Part shown: positions 60,020-64,000 of the stretch, in pieces
Layout: each line of letters starts with the position of its first letter
Position numbering within the stretch: position 1 is the first letter of the stretch
Assembly: GCF_039529775.1 (NCBI RefSeq)
Contig: NZ_BAAANL010000004.1
Coordinates: 124,001 to 188,000 of the forward strand
Length of the DNA stretch: 64,000 nt
Source of the DNA: Myceligenerans crystallogenes
GTDB taxonomy: Bacteria; Actinomycetota; Actinomycetes; Actinomycetales; Cellulomonadaceae
Direction: 5' to 3'
Notes under the pieces: model-generated
Told to the model about the DNA's origin: nothing
The model's input: only the letters and a program-made list of their open reading frames with translations
Databases searched by the model: none
Translations under genes and position numbers: made by a program

Positions 60020-60982
60020 TTGACCGAAGAGCAGAACATTCACGACGTGGTGATCATCGGCTCCGGCCCCGCCGGTTACACCGCCGCCGTCTACGCCGCC
60101 CGGGCGGGCTTCGCCCCGGTGGTGCTCGCTGGTTCGGTGACCGCGGGTGGTGCCCTGATGAACACCACCGAGGTCGAGAACTTCCCCGGGTTCCCCGAGA
60201 CCGTCATGGGCCCGGATCTCATGGACAAGATGCGTGAGCAGGCCGAACGGTTCGGTGCCAAGGTCGTCTGGGACGACGTCGAGCAGGCCGAGCTCTCCGG
60301 CGACGTCAAGGTGCTCACCACCGGGGCCGGCGATGTCTACCGCGCGCGAGCCGTGATCCTCGCGACCGGTTCCGCGTACCGCGAGCTCGGGCTGCCCGAC
60401 GAGAAGCGCCTGTCCGGCCGCGGCGTCTCCTGGTGCGCCACGTGCGACGGGTTCTTCTTCCGCGACCAGAACATCGTCGTCGTCGGTGGCGGGGACTCCG
60501 CGATGGAGGAGGCCACGTTCCTCACCCGGTTCGCCTCGAAGGTGACGGTGGTGCACCGCCGCGACCACCTGCGCGCGTCCAAGATCATGGCCGACCGCGC
60601 GATGAACGACCCGAAGATCGAGTTCGCCTGGAACAGCGAGGTCACCGGGATCGCGGGCGAGGAGAAGGTCCAGTCCCTCAGCGTCCGTGACACGGTAACG
60701 GGCGACGTGCGCGAGCTCGACGTGACCGGCCTGTTCATCGCCATCGGCCACGAGCCGCGCACCGACCTGGTCAAGGGGCAGGTCGACCTGGACGAGAACG
60801 GCTACATCCTCGTCGAGGGCAGGTCCACCCGCACCAACCTGCCCGGGGTCTTCGCCTGCGGCGACGCCGTCGACCACACCTACCGGCAGGCGATCACGGC
60901 CGCCGGCTCCGGCTGCGCCGCGGCGCTCGACGCGCAGAACTACATCGACGAGCTGAACGACGCGGCCAAGTCTGCCGCCTGA
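60020..60982 (+). CDS. trxB: Thioredoxin-disulfide reductase TrxB
   Basis: 320 residues, standard length. FAD-binding GSGPAGYTAAVYAARAG is at the N-terminus, redox-active CATC (C139, C142) lies in SWCATCDGFFF, and NADPH-binding GGGDSAMEEATFLTRF and the C-terminal GVFACGDAVDHTYRQAITAAGSGCAAALDA follow. It reduces thioredoxin with NADPH. The start is TTG at 60020 with GAGGAGA six bases upstream. trxA follows after 43 bp, forming an operon. Confidence 0.96.
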   Translation: MTEEQNIHDVVIIGSGPAGYTAAVYAARAGFAPVVLAGSVTAGGALMNTTEVENFPGFPETVMGPDLMDKMREQAERFGAKVVWDDVEQAELSGDVKVLTTGAGDVYRARAVILATGSAYRELGLPDEKRLSGRGVSWCATCDGFFFRDQNIVVVGGGDSAMEEATFLTRFASKVTVVHRRDHLRASKIMADRAMNDPKIEFAWNSEVTGIAGEEKVQSLSVRDTVTGDVRELDVTGLFIAIGHEPRTDLVKGQVDLDENGYILVEGRSTRTNLPGVFACGDAVDHTYRQAITAAGSGCAAALDAQNYIDELNDAAKSAA

Positions 60983-61025
60983 TCCATCCCACCGAACCGC
61001 AGTACCGAACCCTGAGGAGCAGACC

Positions 61026-61373
61026 ATGAGCACGATCAAGGTCACCGACGACACCTTCAAGACCGAGGTCCTCGAATCCGATGTCCCCGTGCTGGTGGAC
61101 TTCTGGGCCACGTGGTGCCCCCCGTGCCGCATGGTCGCGCCGATCCTCGAGGAGCTCTCGGAGGAGTACGAGGGCAAGATCAAGATCGTCAAGCTCGACA
61201 CCGACGAGAACCAGGCCACGGCGATGGCCTACAACGTGGTCTCGATCCCCACGCTCAACGTCTACCAGGGCGGACAGGTCGTGAAGTCCATCGTGGGCGC
61301 CCGTCCGAAGCGCGCGCTCACGGAGGAGATCGAGGGCGTGCTCGCGACGAGCGACGCCTCCGGTGCCGCCTGA
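61026..61373 (+). CDS. trxA: Thioredoxin TrxA
   Basis: 115 residues with active site WCPPC (C31, C34) in VDFWATWCPPCRMVAPILEEL, the buried D25, cis-Pro in VSIPTLNVYQGG and GARPKRAL at the end. The second active-site residue is Pro rather than Gly (WCPPC instead of WCGPC), a known variant. AGGAGC lies upstream of the ATG. Confidence 0.95.
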   Translation: MSTIKVTDDTFKTEVLESDVPVLVDFWATWCPPCRMVAPILEELSEEYEGKIKIVKLDTDENQATAMAYNVVSIPTLNVYQGGQVVKSIVGARPKRALTEEIEGVLATSDASGAA

Positions 61374-61412
61374 GCCCACGCGCTGGTACCGGTGCGTGCG
61401 CCACCGGTGAAG

Positions 61413-61457
61413 CGAAGGCCCGGTTCCGATCCCTTGCGGATCGGAACCGGGCCTTCG
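61413..61457. terminator. 20-bp-stem bidirectional terminator between trxA and parB
   Basis: Arms 61413-61432 and 61438-61457 are perfectly complementary with a CTTGC loop. trxA and parB converge on it. Confidence 0.85.
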
Positions 61458-61481
61458 TCGTCGGACGGTGTCGCCCTGCGG

Positions 61482-62783
61482 CTACTCCGGGGTGCCGGTG
61501 CCGTTCTTCAGGAGGCCCGGATCCTCCGGGGACATCACCGCGAGGATGCGGTTCAGGTCGCCCACGTCCGAGAACTCGATCGTCATCCTGCCCTTGTTCT
61601 TGCCGAGCGCGACCTTGACGCGGGTCTCGAACCGGTCCGAGAGACGGGTGGAGAGCTCGTCCATCGCCTCCGTGCGTCCGCCGGCGCGCGGTGTCTTCCG
61701 GGACTTGCTCGCCTTGTCCGCGCCGTCGGACATCATGACGATCTCCTCGGTGGCGCGTACCGAGAGTCCCTCCGAGACGATCCGCTGTGCGAGCCGCTCG
61801 ATCTCGGCGCCGTCGGCGAGCCCGAGCAGGGCACGCGCGTGACCGGCGCTGAGGACCCCGGCCGCGACCCGGCGCTGCACGAGCGGGGGCAGCTTGAGCA
61901 GGCGGAGGGTGTTCGAGATCTGCGGGCGGCTCCGCGCGATCCGGGCGGCGAGTTGCTCGTGCGTGCAGCCGAAGTCGTCGAGCAGCTGGCGGTACGCGGC
62001 CGCCTCCTCCAGCGGGTTCAGCGCGGCGCGGTGCAGGTTCTCCAGGAGCGCGTCCCGGAGCATGTCGCCGTCCTCGGTGTCACGGATGATCGCCGGCACG
62101 GTGTCCAGGCCGGCCGCCTGAGTCGCCCGCCAGCGACGTTCGCCCATGATGAGTTCGTACTTGCCGACGTCCTGCGGGTCCGGCCGCACGACGATGGGCT
62201 GGAGAACGCCGATTTCCTTGATGGAGTCGATCAGCTCGTCGAGCTCCCCCTCGTCGAAGACCGTGCGCGGCTGCCAGGAGTTCGGGCGGATGGCGCCGGG
62301 GTCGATCTCGGCGAACCGCGCGCCCGGGACCGGGAGCAGTTCCGTTCCACGTGAAACATTCGCGTCGCCGTTCCCGAAGAACGCGCTGTCGAGGGCCGAG
62401 TCGCTGGATCCGTTCTCGCCCGCGACGTTCAGCCTGCCGCTGGCCATCGCCGCGTCCCAGTTGCCTGAGCTGTGGCGGCTCGTGCTTCCGCGTGGCTTCG
62501 TGTCGCCGGTCGTCGCGGCCGAGCCGCTGGTCGCGCCCGATGCCTCGGGGATGACCGCCAGGGCCGTCGGTGCCTCGGTGGTCGCCGGAGCCGCCGTGTT
62601 CGACGGCGTCGCGTCGGCTGTGACGGGGTCGGGGAATGCCACCGTGTCTGCCGCGACCGAGGGCTCCTCTGCCGGCAAGGTCGCGACGGCAGAGGTCCCG
62701 CCGGGCGCCTCCTCGTCCGGTTCAGGTCCCGTGGGAATCAGGGCACCGAGACCCCGGCCCAGCCCTCGCCTCTTCGCGCTCAT
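61482..62783 (-). CDS. parB: Chromosome partitioning protein ParB
   Basis: 433 residues. The N-terminal KRRGLGRGLGALIP is separated from the core by an unusually long, low-complexity segment (about residues 18-150) rich in Ala/Thr/Ser. The core has IRPNSWQPRTVFD, the CTPase/parS-spreading motif GERRWRA (214-220), and a HTH recognition region (GCTHEQLAARIARSRPQISNTLRLL). The C-terminal dimerisation part is conserved. GAGGAGAAG precedes the ATG. ParB loads on the parS sites found here. Confidence 0.94.
   Translation of the reverse strand: MSAKRRGLGRGLGALIPTGPEPDEEAPGGTSAVATLPAEEPSVAADTVAFPDPVTADATPSNTAAPATTEAPTALAVIPEASGATSGSAATTGDTKPRGSTSRHSSGNWDAAMASGRLNVAGENGSSDSALDSAFFGNGDANVSRGTELLPVPGARFAEIDPGAIRPNSWQPRTVFDEGELDELIDSIKEIGVLQPIVVRPDPQDVGKYELIMGERRWRATQAAGLDTVPAIIRDTEDGDMLRDALLENLHRAALNPLEEAAAYRQLLDDFGCTHEQLAARIARSRPQISNTLRLLKLPPLVQRRVAAGVLSAGHARALLGLADGAEIERLAQRIVSEGLSVRATEEIVMMSDGADKASKSRKTPRAGGRTEAMDELSTRLSDRFETRVKVALGKNKGRMTIEFSDVGDLNRILAVMSPEDPGLLKNGTGTPE
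62344..62357. promoter_or_regulatory. parS: parS-like site in parB
   Basis: GTTCCACGTGAAAC, one mismatch to GTTTCACGTGAAAC, in the region encoding the variable segment to core junction. Confidence 0.75.
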
Positions 62784-62879
62784 TACTTCTCCTCGTTCAT
62801 CTCGGCCGTCCCGTGGCAGTCATCAGCTCGGCAGGCAGATCGGTTGGCACCAGCGTGGTTGACACAGCGGCGGCTCCGC

Positions 62880-63962
62880 TCAGGGCTGCGCCTCTTGCAT
62901 CTGCGCCTGCTTGCGCGGGCTGGACGCCCCCTGCCCTCGCTCGGCGAGTTCGCGTGCTGCCTCAAGGTACGCGAGCGCGCCCGTCGACGTCGCGTCGTAG
63001 GTCATCACCGTCTGACCGTAGCTCGGCGCCTCCGAGATCCGGACCGAACGCGGGATGGTCGTCCGGAACGTCTCGGACGGGAAGTGGGAACGAACCTCGC
63101 CGGCCACCTGCTGGGCCAGGTTGGTCCGTCCGTCGTACATGGTCAGCAGGATCGACGAGACCTTGAGCTCCGGATTCAGGTGCGACCTGATGAGATCGAT
63201 GGTCTTGAGCAGCTGGCTCAGGCCCTCGAGCGCGTAGTACTCGCACTGGATCGGGATGAAGACCTCGCGACCGCCCACGAAGGCGTTCACCGTCAGGAGG
63301 CCAAGGCTCGGCGGGCAATCGATGAGCACGTAGTCCATCTGAGGCTCGCCTGCCGCCAGACGATCGGCCAAGAACTTGTCGATCGCCTTACGGAGGCGTG
63401 TTTCACGTGAAACGAGCGAGACGAGTTCGATCTCCGAACCGGAGAGGTCGATCGTCGCCGGCACGCCCCAGAGGTTCTCGACATCCGGGCACTTCTGGAT
63501 GGTGTTCGCCACGAGCTCGTCCTCGACGAGAATCTCGTAGACGGACGGCGTCCCCGCCCTGTGCTCGATCCCAAGTGCGGTAGAGGCATTCCCCTGCGGG
63601 TCGTTGTCGATCACCAGGACGTTCAGGCCGGAGAGTGCCAGGCCCGCCGCGAGGTTCACCGTGGTGGTCGTCTTTCCGACTCCGCCCTTCTGGTTCGCGA
63701 CGGTGATGATGCGCGTCTTCGCCGGCCGCGGGAAAGTGCGCCCCTGCAGTTCGATGCGGCGTCGGGCATCCATCGCCAGTTGCGCGGCAAGGGGTGTGGT
63801 TTCGTCGACGGCGGGCACCGACGCGATCAGGGCCTCTCGGCGCTCTTCATCGCCGCCGTACCCGCCATCCGTGGACTCTGGATTCGAGGGCACGCCGTTG
63901 CCGGGTGTTTCACGTGAAACACCCGGAACCTGGAGCCCTTGCACGAAGATCGGATCGGTCAC
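62880..63962 (-). CDS. parA: Chromosome partitioning ATPase ParA/Soj
   Basis: 360 residues. A variable 80-residue N-terminus precedes deviant Walker A KGGVGKTT (K92, K97), then DNDPQGNAS (A'), VLIDCPPSLG (Walker B) and RTNLAQQVAGEVR, TTIPRSVRISEAPSYGQ near the end. It drives origin segregation with ParB. GTG at 63962 is six bases after a TACAGT -10, suggesting a leaderless message. parB follows after 96 bp. Two perfect parS sites are embedded in the coding sequence. Confidence 0.95.
   Translation of the reverse strand: MTDPIFVQGLQVPGVSRETPGNGVPSNPESTDGGYGGDEERREALIASVPAVDETTPLAAQLAMDARRRIELQGRTFPRPAKTRIITVANQKGGVGKTTTTVNLAAGLALSGLNVLVIDNDPQGNASTALGIEHRAGTPSVYEILVEDELVANTIQKCPDVENLWGVPATIDLSGSEIELVSLVSRETRLRKAIDKFLADRLAAGEPQMDYVLIDCPPSLGLLTVNAFVGGREVFIPIQCEYYALEGLSQLLKTIDLIRSHLNPELKVSSILLTMYDGRTNLAQQVAGEVRSHFPSETFRTTIPRSVRISEAPSYGQTVMTYDATSTGALAYLEAARELAERGQGASSPRKQAQMQEAQP
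63400..63413. promoter_or_regulatory. parS: Perfect parS site in parA
   Basis: GTTTCACGTGAAAC, the exact bacterial parS core, encoding SRET in parA. Confidence 0.9.
63903..63924. promoter_or_regulatory. parS: Perfect extended parS site at the start of parA
   Basis: GTTTCACGTGAAAC at 63907-63920, with symmetry extended to 22 bp by GGGT/ACCC. It lies within codons 13-20 of parA, so ParB bound here could affect parAB transcription. Confidence 0.9.
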
Positions 63963-63968
63963 GCTGCC

Positions 63969-63974
63969 ACTGTA
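63969..63974 (-). promoter_or_regulatory. -10 element of parA
   Basis: On the minus strand TACAGT lies six bases before the GTG at 63962, with no Shine-Dalgarno between, implying leaderless parA mRNA. A clear -35 is not visible before the window edge. Confidence 0.45.
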
Positions 63975-64000
63975 ATCCGTGGACGTGTCCCTGTGACCGG

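Noticed and set aside
1..64000. CRISPR arrays, rRNA/tRNA genes, transposases or prophage genes
   Set aside because: No regularly spaced repeats, tRNA-type T-arm sequences or recognisable transposase/phage proteins were found.

Overview
The window is very GC-rich, double-stranded chromosomal DNA of an actinobacterium. The right end carries the conserved actinobacterial origin-flanking order: tRNA nucleotidyltransferase, Nudix hydrolase, DUF6049 protein, MurJ, pseudokinase, thioredoxin reductase, thioredoxin, ParB, ParA. Five parS-like sites lie inside these genes, so oriC probably sits just beyond the right edge. Gene content, short 4-base operon overlaps and many leaderless-looking starts fit Micrococcales, perhaps Promicromonosporaceae or Cellulomonadaceae. 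That placement is inference, not the result of a search.

Layout. 0-8 kb: histidine-utilisation genes (hutF partial, hutU, and a separate hutI), split by a WXG100 gene, a WXG-endonuclease toxin with its YezG-type immunity gene, and two flavin/F420-type oxidoreductases. 8-15.5 kb: a helicase-associated-domain protein, a multi-HTH protein (HhH, sigma-region-4-like, HARE-like), a secreted lysyl-oxidase-like protein, a lipoprotein and a GNAT acetyltransferase. 15.6-18.8 kb: a large STAND-type ATPase with a QueD-like pterin enzyme. 19-22 kb: a TSUP exporter, a DinB protein and a divergent HxlR/NADP-reductase pair. 22-26.4 kb: an accessory stretch of three unrecognised secreted or membrane proteins and two overlapping YhcG-N-domain genes without the nuclease domain, flanked by an AT-rich palindrome and direct repeats.

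26.4-38.2 kb: a Tad-type pilus operon on the minus strand (cpaB, cpaE, cpaF, tadB, tadC, a small pilin-like protein, three TadE-like pseudopilins). It ends in a giant protein that joins membrane spans and two LysM domains to a C-terminal OmpR-like/BTAD regulator. 38.5-48.7 kb: a sigma-like regulator, then a divergent operon resembling a conjugative type IV secretion apparatus (TcpC-like, TcpE-like, VirB4 ATPase, TrbL/VirB6-like, muramidase/M23 peptidase). No relaxase or coupling ATPase is visible. CRP-type palindromes sit upstream of both surface machines. 48.9-51.4 kb: a DHA2 drug exporter and a PRPP-synthetase paralogue. 51.4-64 kb: the origin-proximal housekeeping block.

The most unusual material is the transmembrane LysM-BTAD regulator, the relaxase-less T4SS-like operon beside the Tad locus, the STAND-QueD pair with a ten-base G tract, and the YhcG-N pair. 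No rRNA, tRNA, CRISPR array or intact insertion sequence was recognised.
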